Assembly (NCBI GenBank): GCA_947258815.1
Contig: CAMYJW010000021.1
Coordinates: 46,962-110,961 of the forward strand
Length of the DNA: 64,000 nt
Reading direction: 5' to 3'
DNA from: an uncultured Sphingomonadaceae bacterium
GTDB taxonomy: Bacteria; Pseudomonadota; Alphaproteobacteria; Sphingomonadales; Sphingomonadaceae
Shown: piece by piece, positions 38,106-47,527 of the stretch
Numbering within the stretch: the first letter of the stretch is position 1
Layout: each line of letters opens with the position of its first letter
Notes under the pieces: generated by a model
What the model was told of the DNA's origin: nothing
Database searches by the model: none
What the model saw: only the letters and a program-made list of their open reading frames with translations
Position numbers and translations under genes: made by a program

Positions 38106-39330
38106 GAACCTTGAACCGGCAAGGCAGACCCTTGGGGCCGCGCGCGAAATAGGATTCCATCCATTTCGGCTCACCGGTCAGCGGTTCGAGAACTTCAAAC
38201 CGTTCAAGCAAAACCTCTATCGCAATGCGTGCTTCCATCCTTGAGAGATAAAAGCCCAGACAGAAATGCGGCCCCTGCCCGAACGACATCAGTTCCTTCG
38301 GATCGCGATCGAGCACGAATTCCTCAGAGCGATCATACTTGCGCTCATCATGGTTGGCTGCGCCCAGCAACAGCATGACCAGCGTGTTATCGGGGATGGT
38401 GACACCGTGCATCTCTACATCGCGGGTGGTGTGCCGGAACAGCATCTGCACCGGGCCATCATAGCGCAGCATTTCCTCGACAAACATCGGAATCAGCGAT
38501 GGATCGGCGCGCAGCTTTTCCTGAATGCCGCCGATGCGTTTCATATGGGTGAAGCTGATGCCCAGCAGATTGGTTGTTGTCTCGACGCCGCCGATCAGCA
38601 GCAGGATCGCCATGTTGAGCACTTCGCTGCGAGTCAGCCGCTCTCCATCAATCTCGGCCTGAATGAAGCCGCTGATCAGGTCTTCGCCCGGACTGTCCGA
38701 ACGCTCATCGAACACTTTTTCGAAATAGGCGCGAATGTCCTTCGATGCCTGACCGATAACCGCCAGCTTGTCATCGTCATAGGCAGCGCGATTGCCCGCC
38801 GAAAGCAGCGAATCCACCCAGTGCTTGAAATCCTTGCGCTGGGCGAGATCGACACCGAGAACATCTGCGATCACCGTAACCGGGAAAAGCGCGGAAAATT
38901 CCCAGACGAAATCGAACTCACCCTCATTGCCGTGACGTTCGATGATTTCATCGATCAGCAGATTGGCGGCGGCGCGGATCTTGTCGCCCATCTTGTTGAC
39001 TTTGCCCGGAACGAACGCCTTGTTCGCCAGCTTGCGGATGCGCACGTGGCCGGGCGGGTCCATGGAAATCATCGGCGCGACTTCGGGAACCGGATCGTAT
39101 TCGCCCAGCAGTTCGGGCCAGAACTGGGCGGAGGAAAAGGTTTTGCCATCCTGCAAAACCATCTCGACATCGTCCCAGCGCGAAACGACATACCCGTTCA
39201 TCGATTCGACGTAATGCACCGGCGCCCGTTCACGCAGCTGAACATAGTGCGGATAAGGATGATCGGTGACTTTGGGATCGAGCGGATCGTAAGTGATCTT
39301 TTCGGCCGTCGCTGAATCGCTGGTGGTCAT
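38098..39330 (-). CDS. Cytochrome P450
   Basis: 410 residues, a soluble bacterial P450. Heme loop FGQGPHFCLG carries the Cys ligand, the I helix is LLLIGGVETTTN (acid-alcohol ET), and the K helix has VEEMLRYDGPVQ. MISMDPPGHVRIRKLANKAF is the usual C-helix region. No ferredoxin or ferredoxin reductase gene is in the window, so electron partners must be encoded elsewhere. Second gene of the leftward operon after a SnoaL-like gene; likely begins degradation by hydroxylation. Confidence 0.93.
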   Translation of the reverse strand: MTTSDSATAEKITYDPLDPKVTDHPYPHYVQLRERAPVHYVESMNGYVVSRWDDVEMVLQDGKTFSSAQFWPELLGEYDPVPEVAPMISMDPPGHVRIRKLANKAFVPGKVNKMGDKIRAAANLLIDEIIERHGNEGEFDFVWEFSALFPVTVIADVLGVDLAQRKDFKHWVDSLLSAGNRAAYDDDKLAVIGQASKDIRAYFEKVFDERSDSPGEDLISGFIQAEIDGERLTRSEVLNMAILLLIGGVETTTNLLGISFTHMKRIGGIQEKLRADPSLIPMFVEEMLRYDGPVQMLFRHTTRDVEMHGVTIPDNTLVMLLLGAANHDERKYDRSEEFVLDRDPKELMSFGQGPHFCLGFYLSRMEARIAIEVLLERFEVLEPLTGEPKWMESYFARGPKGLPCRFKVRD

Positions 39331-39368
39331 TGCAAGAAATCCGTTCTGAGTGACTGTTCGGTCGAGGA

Positions 39369-39800
39369 TTATTCCGTCGGGTTCGGCACGGCGCCGAGCT
39401 GACTGTAAACGGCAACGGCATCCCAGAGACTTCGTTCAAGGATGATCTTGCCGTTCGCGTTCCAGCCCATCATGGTCACCCCCCGCGTTTTGGTGATTTT
39501 TCCGGCGGCGGGAACACCGAGGAAATCACCGGCGTGCTTGGTTTCCCAGGTCCACTGGAAATGCCCCAGCCGATCATCCCCGACATAATCGAACACGTCG
39601 AACTTGTTGTAGCTGACAGACTCATCGGTGTTCTCGAAACTCTCAAAAAACTGGCGCAGCGCGGCCTTGTCGTTTTCGATTTTCAGGCTGAAGTTCACAT
39701 CTTCAAACAGAAACTGCGGGCTATACAGCTCCATCAGTTCGTCCGTGCTGTCCTTGAACAGGTTGATCCAGTATTGCGCCCATGACCTGTGCATCTTCAT
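39369..39800 (-). CDS. SnoaL-like protein (NTF2 fold), paralogue 1
   Basis: 143 residues with the NTF2-like cone: helices at the N-terminus (WAQYWINLFKDSTDELMELY), then FEDVNFSLKIENDKAALRQFF and strands with GHFQWTWETKHAGDFLGVPAAGK. It shares layout and motifs with the divergent gene at 40136 (ED-NF, F--FEN, FLG-PAAGK, LERSLWDA), so they are paralogues. Such proteins act as small isomerases or hydrolases or have no known activity. First gene of the P450 operon. Confidence 0.8.
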   Translation of the reverse strand: MKMHRSWAQYWINLFKDSTDELMELYSPQFLFEDVNFSLKIENDKAALRQFFESFENTDESVSYNKFDVFDYVGDDRLGHFQWTWETKHAGDFLGVPAAGKITKTRGVTMMGWNANGKIILERSLWDAVAVYSQLGAVPNPTE

Positions 39801-40135
39801 CTCTCCCGATTATCCGCCCGCGGCGAACGGGCCGCCAGGCAAAGGCCGGTATGATCCGGCGCAACTATACCTGACAAGATGTATCGGTCGCCCGGTCGAC
39901 AGACGATAGCCGGGTGCGACAGGCATTGTCTTTTCGCGCCACAAATACGCAGGCGCTTACCTGCACCTGCCAAACATATGCGTCAGAAACCGGCACATTT
40001 TCGCTGCAGCGCAACATTGCGCTGTGTCCCAGCCGGTAAAATCGTGGCGCGCAAGGGTATTTCATTTCTTGGATCGTGCGGGCAGCACAGGCAGTGTCTG
40101 CCACTGCATGACGATCAGGATCCGGGGAGGACCGC
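39801..40135. promoter_or_regulatory. Divergent promoter region between SnoaL paralogues
   Basis: 335 nt, no gene. Possible promoter for the leftward operon on the minus strand: TTGTCA, 17 nt, TCATAC at about 39853-39881. I see no copy of the TACCNNNNGGTA palindrome found elsewhere in the cluster. Confidence 0.4.
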
Positions 40136-40567
40136 ATGAACCTTGAATGGGAGCAGGACTGGCTCGAACAGTTTGACAACCGGCTTGATGAGCTGATGGC
40201 GAACTATCCCGAGAATTTCGAGTATGAAGATCTGAACTTCGGCGTGCGGATCATGAACGACCGTGAAAAGCTGCGCCGCTGGTTCATGGCGTTCGAAAAC
40301 GCAGACCCCGACGCCTCGACCCACATTTTCACCGCGACGCGCTATCACGGAGATGAAACGGGCGGCTGTCTGGAATGGATGTGGGACATCAAGCACAAGA
40401 CCGATTTTCTTGGCCTTCCGGCTGCCGGAAAGGAAACGCGCATCACCGGCATGACTGTCCATAAGTTTGACGGCCCGTTGATCGTTCTCGAGCGCAGCTT
40501 GTGGGATGCGGGCACGCTGATGCGCCAGCTGGGTTTGCAGGCACCCGCGGAAGCGGATTTCGCCTGA
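40136..40567 (+). CDS. SnoaL-like protein (NTF2 fold), paralogue 2
   Basis: 143 residues, same length and pattern as the divergent paralogue at 39369: YEDLNFGVRIMNDREKLRRWF, LEWMWDIKHKTDFLGLPAAGK, LERSLWDAGTL. Preceded by GGGGAGGA. Retaining two divergent copies suggests different substrates or a heterodimer. Confidence 0.8.
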   Translation: MNLEWEQDWLEQFDNRLDELMANYPENFEYEDLNFGVRIMNDREKLRRWFMAFENADPDASTHIFTATRYHGDETGGCLEWMWDIKHKTDFLGLPAAGKETRITGMTVHKFDGPLIVLERSLWDAGTLMRQLGLQAPAEADFA

Positions 40568-40586
40568 CCGGCAACAGGCTGATCGA

Positions 40587-41630
40587 TCAGTCCGTCGCGC
40601 TTACCTTTTCCCCGATCAGCATCCGTTCGCGCTTTCCGACCCGGTCCCGCCACTCACCGGGGCGCTCCCCCGTCCAGCGCACGAACGCTCTGGAAAATGA
40701 ACTGTTGCTGGAAAATCCCAGCAGGTAGGCGATTTCCTCGCTGGTAAGTTCGGGGCGCTGCAGATAATCGAACGACAGACTTTCGCGCAGCCGTTCCAGC
40801 ACGTCCTGATAGGTCGTCCCTTCATTGGCCAGCCTGCGCAGCAATGTCCTTTCCGTGATACCCAGGATGCTCGCCGTTTTGCGCCGGCTGGGAAACCCCT
40901 TGGGCAACTGTCCGATCAGTGCTTCGCGCACCCGCGCCGAAAACCATTGGGTCTGACGGCGATCGATATAGTTCGCGGCCATCTCATCCAGCACATGTGC
41001 AAGCTCTTCGTTGGCGGAAGGGATCGGCTGGTCGATTGTTTCGGCCGCATACACAATCTCGTTGCGCGCCTGCCCGAACTGTACCGGACAGTGAAATACC
41101 TGCTGATAGGGTTCCGCGCTGCCCGGCTCGCTGTGCTCCAGGCGGACCGAGACGGGCTTCACCTTGTCACCCACTATCCACTCGGCCAGCATGTGAAATC
41201 CCGCCAGAATCGTGTCGAGCGTATGATAGACGGGCCGTGCGCCCTGCGGTTTCAGATCGATACGCAACGACACGCCGCCCGGCACATCGTCAAAACTGAC
41301 CAGCGCGGCATCGGAAATGATCCGCGAATAACGGGCAAAGCGTTCTCCGGCCCGGCGCAGCGTTTCGCTGCAGCTCATTGCGTAGCCGACAACGTGAAAC
41401 GTCGATGGCCTGACATGCCCGGCCACTTTCAGGCCGAAATAGGGATCGGCGGTCGCCTTGCTCGCCGCGCCCCAGAGCGCTGTCACCTGATCTTGCGAAT
41501 AGCGGTAGGTCAGATCGCCGACCCGCGACGCATCCATGCCGATGCCTGCCATCAGCGCCTGGGCATCAATGCCAGCATCCTGCAACGCCTTTGCGACGGC
41601 GAACACCCATGATGAAAGTCCGGTCTGCAT
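40587..41630 (-). CDS. AraC-family regulator
   Basis: 347 residues. An N-terminal Arabinose_bd-type ligand domain (about 20-200) includes RPSTFHVVGYAMSCSETLRR. The C-terminal 100 residues hold two helix-turn-helix units with KTASILGITERTLLRRLANEG and the AraC signature SSEEIAYLLGFSSNSSFSRAF-like segment. Probably controls the P450 operon or its own neighbours in response to the substrate. It converges with the SnoaL-2 gene. Confidence 0.88.
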   Translation of the reverse strand: MQTGLSSWVFAVAKALQDAGIDAQALMAGIGMDASRVGDLTYRYSQDQVTALWGAASKATADPYFGLKVAGHVRPSTFHVVGYAMSCSETLRRAGERFARYSRIISDAALVSFDDVPGGVSLRIDLKPQGARPVYHTLDTILAGFHMLAEWIVGDKVKPVSVRLEHSEPGSAEPYQQVFHCPVQFGQARNEIVYAAETIDQPIPSANEELAHVLDEMAANYIDRRQTQWFSARVREALIGQLPKGFPSRRKTASILGITERTLLRRLANEGTTYQDVLERLRESLSFDYLQRPELTSEEIAYLLGFSSNSSFSRAFVRWTGERPGEWRDRVGKRERMLIGEKVSATD

Positions 41631-41740
41631 AAGCGATGTGTTACCAGTTCATGCATCGGGCAAAAAGCCCGGCGATATGCGATAGAGGCAATCGCCGCCC
41701 GCCGCGCAGCCTGTAGCGATCGCAAATCAGTGAACGAAGA

Positions 41741-42850
41741 TCAGACAGCCACATCCTGCCAGGCGCGCTTTTCGCTCGACTTGCGGATTGCCGCGACCAG
41801 CCGGTGCAACGCCAGCCCGTCTGAAAACAGCGGCAACGTCTCTGTGTCCTCACCACGGATTGCCTGAGCCATGCGCGCATACATGACCGCAACGTTGCGG
41901 ACCATCGGATCGCCGGGCAGCGCGTCCATAATCTCGGGCGGCGCAAGCGTTTCGGCAAGCCCGTCGCCATCGTACCGGCCTATCCGCACCGTAAGCGGCA
42001 CCATCTGCGCATGGCCGCTTACCCCCTCAATGATGATATCGCCTTCGTTGCCATGGATCTCCCAATACAGGCCCGAACCAAGCGGGTTGCCGCCACGATA
42101 ATGCACCGAAAGCTGCGGACCGGACTGGAAACGGCCAACCAGGGAAAGTTGATCGGGTGCGCTTTTGGGCAGACGTTCGGATGTTTCCACCACAGAAACA
42201 CGGTCGCATTGGTTCATTTCCAGACCGCATACGCTGGCGATCGGCCCCATCACATGCTGAACGGCTGCCAGCGTGTGGCCGACCGGGATCGAGAGCAACG
42301 TCGCGCCGTTATCGATATCCAGCAGATAGGTGTTGCGCGCATCCACTTCATTCCCCCAGACCCTACCCGATCCAACGATCGCCACGGACTGCACCCGCCC
42401 GATCCGCCCTTGCGCCACCAGTGCGCGAACGTGTTCTATCTCGGGCGCAACCATCGCCTGCGTCCCGATCACGGCAACCCGCCCGGTTTCCCTTGCCAGA
42501 TCGGTCAGCAGCCGTGCCTCATCCAGATCGAGAGCAAGCGGCCATTCGCAATAAACGTGCTTTCCAGCCCGCAATGCCGCTTCCACGATCTTGCGATGGC
42601 CGGGCACCCGCACAGTTACGGCAACAATATCGATATCCGCACAAGCAACCATCGCATCGACGGAATCGAATGCGTGCGGGATGTCCGATTCGGCCGCCGC
42701 AGCCTTTGCGCTTTCGGCGCTGCGGTTGGCCACTCCGATGACTTCGAAAGTATCGCAAAGGTGGCGCAGCGCCGGAAGATGGGAACGCGATGCCCAGCTG
42801 ATACCGACGTTCATGCCGACAATGCCAACACCCAGTTTTTTGCTTTTCAC
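41741..42850 (-). CDS. Gfo/Idh/MocA-family oxidoreductase
   Basis: 369 residues. N-terminal Rossmann fold begins GVGIVGMNVGISWASRSHLP; the conserved Gfo/Idh loop is HVYCEWPLALDLDEARLL (EKP replaced by CEWPL, so the usual EKP lysine is absent). The C-terminal alpha/beta domain follows. NAD(P)-dependent, substrate probably a sugar or cyclic alcohol. It is divergent from the acyl-CoA ligase across a 355-nt region containing an operator-like palindrome. Confidence 0.85.
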   Translation of the reverse strand: MKSKKLGVGIVGMNVGISWASRSHLPALRHLCDTFEVIGVANRSAESAKAAAAESDIPHAFDSVDAMVACADIDIVAVTVRVPGHRKIVEAALRAGKHVYCEWPLALDLDEARLLTDLARETGRVAVIGTQAMVAPEIEHVRALVAQGRIGRVQSVAIVGSGRVWGNEVDARNTYLLDIDNGATLLSIPVGHTLAAVQHVMGPIASVCGLEMNQCDRVSVVETSERLPKSAPDQLSLVGRFQSGPQLSVHYRGGNPLGSGLYWEIHGNEGDIIIEGVSGHAQMVPLTVRIGRYDGDGLAETLAPPEIMDALPGDPMVRNVAVMYARMAQAIRGEDTETLPLFSDGLALHRLVAAIRKSSEKRAWQDVAV

Positions 42851-43205
42851 GCTCAGACTTTCAATTGTGGGGAACCAAATTCAACGCAGCTTCGACCGCA
42901 GGCACATGCGGCGCGCGCATCGATTCCAGGCGACAATAACACACGCTGCCTCCCGCAACTTTCCCGCGATCCTGCGCACCGTGGCAGCCTGCCTGTCGCT
43001 TCACAAGCCCCGTGGAACGGAAACCGACCGAAGCTCAAGCCGTTGTGCAGCGTTCTCATGAACGAACGCGACATTACCCAATATACCAATTGGTAGGATA
43101 TTGACATGGTTGGTAGGCAAGCCATACTGGCCGCCCGAATGCAGGCATGTATAGCAGAATAAATCCGCGGCGGTGTGCAATGCGGGAGAGAGGAAACGCA
43201 ACCCG
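42851..43205. promoter_or_regulatory. Divergent regulatory region Gfo/Idh - acyl-CoA ligase
   Basis: 355 nt without a gene. Plus-strand promoter elements: palindrome TACCAATTGGTA at 43084-43095, then 5 nt, then TTGACA at 43101-43106 and a possible -10 ATACTG 17 nt later. A half-site GGTA recurs at 43112-43115. Confidence 0.6.
43084..43095 (+). promoter_or_regulatory. Operator-like palindrome site 1
   Basis: Perfect 12-bp palindrome TACCAATTGGTA, 5 bp upstream of TTGACA. Identical to the site at 47659 and related to TACCGCGCGGTA at 46306. Likely target of a local regulator, with the TetR protein at 50466 the first candidate. Confidence 0.6.
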
Positions 43206-44804
43206 ATGAGCATTACCCTGCCCCTCGATGAAAGGACGGTTCCGAACCTCATCCGCTCTGCGGCGCACCGTTATGGCGATAAGCCGTTCCTCCATTTCGG
43301 CAGCGAAAGCTGGACATTTGCAGAGCTTGACCGGAAAACCAATCAGTTCGCCGCGCTGCTGAACGGCCTTGGCATCGAAGCGGGTGCGAAAGTGGCGATT
43401 TTCATGCCCAATTCGCCCGAATGGGTGTTTGCATGGCTTGGGTGCGCGAAAGCCAATGTCGCCTACGTGCCGATCAACAATCAGTATAACGGCGATATCC
43501 TTGCCCACCAGCTGGGCAAGGCCGAAGCGACCGCGATCGTCATTGCCGATGCATTCGTGGAACGCATCGTTCATGTGCAAAGCCGCATTCCCGATCTCAA
43601 GACGCTGATCAAAGTGGGTGGAGAGCCGGCGGACGAAATCGGCGACCTGAAATGCTTCGCCTTCGAGGCGATGAACAATTGCAGCGATGAAGATGCACAC
43701 ATCCCGGTTACGAACTACGACGCGCATGCCATCGCCTTCACATCGGGCACCACCGGCCCATCGAAAGGCGCGCTCGCGCCCAATGGCCATGCCGTGACAT
43801 TCGCGATCGACACCGTGCGCACGATGAGCCTGAAAGAACGCGAAAAAATCTACAACAGCGGCATGCCGATGTTCCACTCGCTGGCGACATGGATGGGCAT
43901 CCTCCCTGCGCTTCTGACCGGATCGGAATATATGCTGGTGGAGAAGTTTTCCGCTTCGCAGTTCTGGCCCGATGTGCATGATTTTGGCGCGACAGTTGCG
44001 CTGGGCGTGTTCACCTTGCCGCCCGTTTTGCTCAAACAGCCACCGCGCGAAGATGATTGCCGCTCCCCGCTCAGGCGGTTTATCGTCACCCAGCAAAACG
44101 ATGACTTTGAAAAGCGCTTCAATGGCTGCCGCCTGCTCAACACTTATGGCCAGACCGAAACCGGCTGCGTCAGCCTGACCCCGTTCGATGAAGAACCACG
44201 CGTGGGATCGTGCGGCAAGATCAACGATGAAACCTTCGAAGTGCGGATCGTCGACGATCTCGATCGCGAGTGCCCGCCCGGCGTGGCCGGCGAAATCACC
44301 GTCCGCCCGCGCCATCCGTTCGTGATGATGACCGAATATTACAACATGCCCGCCGAAACGGTCGCCGCATTCCGCAATCTGTGGTTCCACACCGGCGATC
44401 GCGGCAAGCTGGACGAAGACGGCTATCTCTATTTCGTCGATCGCAAGAAAGACGCGATGCGCCGCCGTGGCGAGAATATTTCGTCCTACGAGATCGAAAG
44501 CGTCGTCAACCGGCATCCCGATGTGCTGGAATGCGCGGTCGTCGCCGTGCCCAGTCCGCTGGGCGAGGACGATCTCAAGGCGGTTGTCGTGCGCAAACCG
44601 GGCGAGCAGGTTTCGCATGAAAGCCTGTGGCAGTTCTTCGAGGAAAACATGCCCGCCTTCTGGGTGCCCCGATATATCGAGTTTCGCGACGAATTGCCCA
44701 AAACGCCCAACCAGAAAATTCGCAAATTCGAGATTCGCGATCAGGGCGTGATCGGTGACTGCAAGGATCGCGAGGCTGCAACAGCTCAAAGCGAAAGCGC
44801 CTGA
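43206..44804 (+). CDS. AMP-dependent acyl-CoA synthetase/ligase
   Basis: 532 residues from ATG 43206 (a longer open frame upstream is ignored because GGGAGAGAGG lies before this ATG). ANL-family motifs: AFTSGTTGPSKGALA (P-loop), LLNTYGQTETGC, WFHTGDRGKLDEDGYLYFVDRKKDA and the catalytic lysine region PKTPNQKIRKFEI. It activates a carboxylic acid to its CoA thioester; resembles cyclohexane- or aryl-carboxylate ligases. First gene of a rightward operon with SMP-30 and SnoaL-like genes. Confidence 0.9.
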   Translation: MSITLPLDERTVPNLIRSAAHRYGDKPFLHFGSESWTFAELDRKTNQFAALLNGLGIEAGAKVAIFMPNSPEWVFAWLGCAKANVAYVPINNQYNGDILAHQLGKAEATAIVIADAFVERIVHVQSRIPDLKTLIKVGGEPADEIGDLKCFAFEAMNNCSDEDAHIPVTNYDAHAIAFTSGTTGPSKGALAPNGHAVTFAIDTVRTMSLKEREKIYNSGMPMFHSLATWMGILPALLTGSEYMLVEKFSASQFWPDVHDFGATVALGVFTLPPVLLKQPPREDDCRSPLRRFIVTQQNDDFEKRFNGCRLLNTYGQTETGCVSLTPFDEEPRVGSCGKINDETFEVRIVDDLDRECPPGVAGEITVRPRHPFVMMTEYYNMPAETVAAFRNLWFHTGDRGKLDEDGYLYFVDRKKDAMRRRGENISSYEIESVVNRHPDVLECAVVAVPSPLGEDDLKAVVVRKPGEQVSHESLWQFFEENMPAFWVPRYIEFRDELPKTPNQKIRKFEIRDQGVIGDCKDREAATAQSESA

Positions 44805-45760
44805 TGCCAATCCCGGCGGAGGAAGACCGCGAAACGCCGTTCGTCGAGGTGGCAAGCGGGCTGCGCTTTCCCGAAGGCCCGGTTGCGCTGGACGATGGCA
44901 CGTTTCTGGTGGTCGAAATCGAGAGGGGCACGCTCACGCGCGTTGCGGCCGATGGCACTCTCAGCGTTGTTGCCGAACTGGGCGGCGGGCCGAACGGCGC
45001 GGCGATCGGGCCGGACGGGCGGTGTTATGTCTGCAACAATGGCGGGATCTCTTTTCACGCGCGCGAAGGAAAATTGCTGCCGGGCTTTCCGCCTGATAAT
45101 TACGCGGGCGGCTGGATCGAGGCGGTCGATCTGGAAACCGGCAAGGTTGAGCGGCTCTACGAGAGCTGCAATGGCGTTTCGCTCAAAGCGCCCAACGATA
45201 TCGTGTTCGACAATGCGGGCGGCTTCTGGTTCACCGATATCGGCAAGCAATATCGCGACAAGCGCGAGCGCGACCTTGGAACGCTGTATTATGCCAAAGC
45301 CGATGGATCGCTGATCCGCGAAGCACTGTTTCCGCTCGATGGCCCCAACGGGGTCGGCCTCTCCCCCGATGGCAACACGCTCTATGCCGCCGAATCATAC
45401 ACCGGGCGCGTGTGGGCGTTCGATATCGAAAGCCCCGGCCAGTTGCGCGATTATTCAGGTCGCCCGCCCTGGCGCAGGGGCCGCGTGCTCTGGGCGGCAA
45501 GCCACTATGCGATGCTCGATTCGCTTGCTGTCGATGCCGAAGGCAACATTTACGTCGCCGATATTCCGATGGGCGGCATCAGCATCATTTCCCCCCAAGG
45601 CGAACGGATCGGAAAAATCCTGCTGCCGGACGAACTGACGACCAACATCTGCTTTGGCGGAGACGATGGCTGCGCCATGTTCATCACACTGTCTTCCACA
45701 GGCCGTCTGGTGCGCGTTGAAGGAACGCGCCCCGGCTTGCAGCTGAACTATGGCCGATGA
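44804..45760 (+). CDS. SMP-30/gluconolactonase family lactonase
   Basis: 318 residues, a six-bladed beta-propeller. GLRFPEGPVALDDGTFLVVE supplies the metal-binding Glu, NGVSLKAPNDIVFDNAGGFWFTD the Asn/Asp ligands and substrate site, and LAVDAEGNIYVADIPMGGI the last blade. Its ATG overlaps the ligase stop (TGATG). It probably opens a lactone, fitting a pathway that uses Baeyer-Villiger chemistry. Confidence 0.88.
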   Translation: MPIPAEEDRETPFVEVASGLRFPEGPVALDDGTFLVVEIERGTLTRVAADGTLSVVAELGGGPNGAAIGPDGRCYVCNNGGISFHAREGKLLPGFPPDNYAGGWIEAVDLETGKVERLYESCNGVSLKAPNDIVFDNAGGFWFTDIGKQYRDKRERDLGTLYYAKADGSLIREALFPLDGPNGVGLSPDGNTLYAAESYTGRVWAFDIESPGQLRDYSGRPPWRRGRVLWAASHYAMLDSLAVDAEGNIYVADIPMGGISIISPQGERIGKILLPDELTTNICFGGDDGCAMFITLSSTGRLVRVEGTRPGLQLNYGR

Positions 45761-45787
45761 GCGAACCTGAACGGGAGGAAATCAACG

Positions 45788-46300
45788 ATGTCCGATATCG
45801 AAAAGCGGATCAGGCGCATTGAAGACCGGCTGGATCTGAAAGATCTGGTCACACGCTATTTCATCGCCGCGGACGATGACGAATATGAAACCATCGGCGA
45901 CCTGTTTGCCGAAAACGGCGTGTTCACCGCGCCGGGCTTTGTCGGCGGCGCAAACCGCGCGGAAGTGGTGGAATTCGTGAAAGCCGATCGCGCCAGTATG
46001 GGGCCGACCGTGCACACGCCGGATTATGCCCTGTTCGAATTTCAGGACGATGATCATGCCAGCGGCGTGGTTGGCGCGCACCTTGAACTGGCGCGCGGCG
46101 GAACCACCCTGTTCGGGGCAGTGCGCTATCATGACAACTATGTGCGCGAGGACGGCAAATGGCGGTTTGCGCGGCGCGAATTGCTGACGATCCATGTCGG
46201 TCCGTGGGACGATGTCGGCACGTCGCTTACCGAAGAACTGAACGTGCGCTGGCCGGGCTTCCCCGCTTCGCCCTCGCACTTTCCCAAGAAGCGCACTTGA
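45788..46300 (+). CDS. SnoaL-like (SnoaL_4) protein
   Basis: 170 residues. IEDRLDLKDLVTRYFIAADD is the typical start of SnoaL_4 proteins, followed by LFAENGVFTAPGF and GVVGAHLELARGGTTLFG. It lies 27 nt after the lactonase with GGGAGG upstream. It is a third NTF2-fold protein in this cluster but not a close paralogue of the other two. May be a dehydratase or isomerase. Confidence 0.82.
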   Translation: MSDIEKRIRRIEDRLDLKDLVTRYFIAADDDEYETIGDLFAENGVFTAPGFVGGANRAEVVEFVKADRASMGPTVHTPDYALFEFQDDDHASGVVGAHLELARGGTTLFGAVRYHDNYVREDGKWRFARRELLTIHVGPWDDVGTSLTEELNVRWPGFPASPSHFPKKRT

Positions 46301-46305
46301 AATCC

Positions 46306-46317
46306 TACCGCGCGGTA
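46306..46317 (+). promoter_or_regulatory. Operator-like palindrome site 2
   Basis: TACCGCGCGGTA, 5 bp upstream of TTGACA (46323-46328), the same arrangement as at site 1. It lies 128 nt before the alcohol dehydrogenase. Confidence 0.5.
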
Positions 46318-46444
46318 TATGATTGACATGTGGAGTAAGGTCGCAGTAGTCTGGCGGTCGCAAAACACGCAGCAAGATTGCGCCGTCGGCTGACCGGAAC
46401 ACCGGCAAGAACGGGCGTGTAAATCGTTCAACCGGGAGAGTGGA

Positions 46445-47527
46445 ATGGCAAAAGCAGCGGTTTTGGTCGGCGAAGGTCTGGTCGAGGCGCGCGAGGTGCC
46501 GATTTTCGAACCGGAAGCGGGCGGCATTCTCGTCAGCGTGATCGTCGGCGGCGTGTGCGGCACCGATCTGCATATGATCAACCGCCTTGCCAATGAATTT
46601 CCCCTGCCCATCATCCTGGGGCATGAAGGCGTCGGCCGGATTGAAAAGCTGGGGCCGGGAATGGACCGCGATCATGCCGGTGAAACCGTAAAGGTGGGCG
46701 ATCTGGTTTACTGGTCGCCGATGGTGGCGTGCAATCAGTGTTACACCTGCACGATCCTTGAAAGCAGCCCGTGCACCCACGCCGCGCATTTTGCCGAGGC
46801 GGACAAGCCAAGCTGGTGTTCGCATGCCGATTATGCCTGGCTGCCGCGCGGGATGTCGTTCTTCAAACTTCCCGATGGCGTTTCAACCGATGCCATCATC
46901 GCGCTGGGCTGTGCCTTGCCGACAGCGGTTGGCAGCATGGATATTGTTGGCGGCGTGAAATTCGGCGAAAGCGTCGTCATTCAGGGTGCCGGTCCGGTGG
47001 GCCTTGCCGCCGTTCTGGTCGCCAATGTTTCGGGCGCGCGCGAAATCATCGTTATCGACAACAACCTGAAACGTCTTGAGCGCGCCAAACAGCTTGGCGC
47101 GACGGCAACGCTTTCGCTTGACGAACTGACGGCGGAACAGCGCAAACAGGCCACGCTGGATATCTGCGGAGCGGCTGGCCCCGATCTTGTGGTTGAAGCT
47201 GCCGGATACCTCCCCGCCTTTCCCGAAGGCGTTTCGCTGGGCGGCCATGCAGGGCGATATGTGGTGATCGGCCTGTGGGGCGAAGCGGGCGACGCAACGA
47301 TCCAGCCGCGCGATCTGGTGCTCAAGAACATGCAGGTGCGCGGCTCAATGGCCCCCCGCCCCAAACATTACTATCGCGCGCTGCATCTGGCCGCGCGCAT
47401 GGCCGACAAAGTGCCATTGGCCGATCTGATCACCCACCGTTTCAGCATCGATCAGGCGGCGAACGCATACAAGGCCGTGGAGAGCGGAGAGGCGGTCAAG
47501 GTTGTGATTGACCCGACGATTTCGTGA
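46445..47527 (+). CDS. Zinc-dependent alcohol dehydrogenase
   Basis: 360 residues of the MDR family. Catalytic zinc ligands lie in GVCGTDLHM (Cys) and LGHEGVG (His, Glu); structural-zinc cysteines are spread in ACNQCYTCTILESSPC; the cofactor loop is VIQGAGPVGLAAVLVAN with an acidic IDNN after it, favouring NAD over NADP. Probably oxidises a secondary alcohol formed by the P450. It has its own promoter with the shared palindrome. Confidence 0.9.
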   Translation: MAKAAVLVGEGLVEAREVPIFEPEAGGILVSVIVGGVCGTDLHMINRLANEFPLPIILGHEGVGRIEKLGPGMDRDHAGETVKVGDLVYWSPMVACNQCYTCTILESSPCTHAAHFAEADKPSWCSHADYAWLPRGMSFFKLPDGVSTDAIIALGCALPTAVGSMDIVGGVKFGESVVIQGAGPVGLAAVLVANVSGAREIIVIDNNLKRLERAKQLGATATLSLDELTAEQRKQATLDICGAAGPDLVVEAAGYLPAFPEGVSLGGHAGRYVVIGLWGEAGDATIQPRDLVLKNMQVRGSMAPRPKHYYRALHLAARMADKVPLADLITHRFSIDQAANAYKAVESGEAVKVVIDPTIS

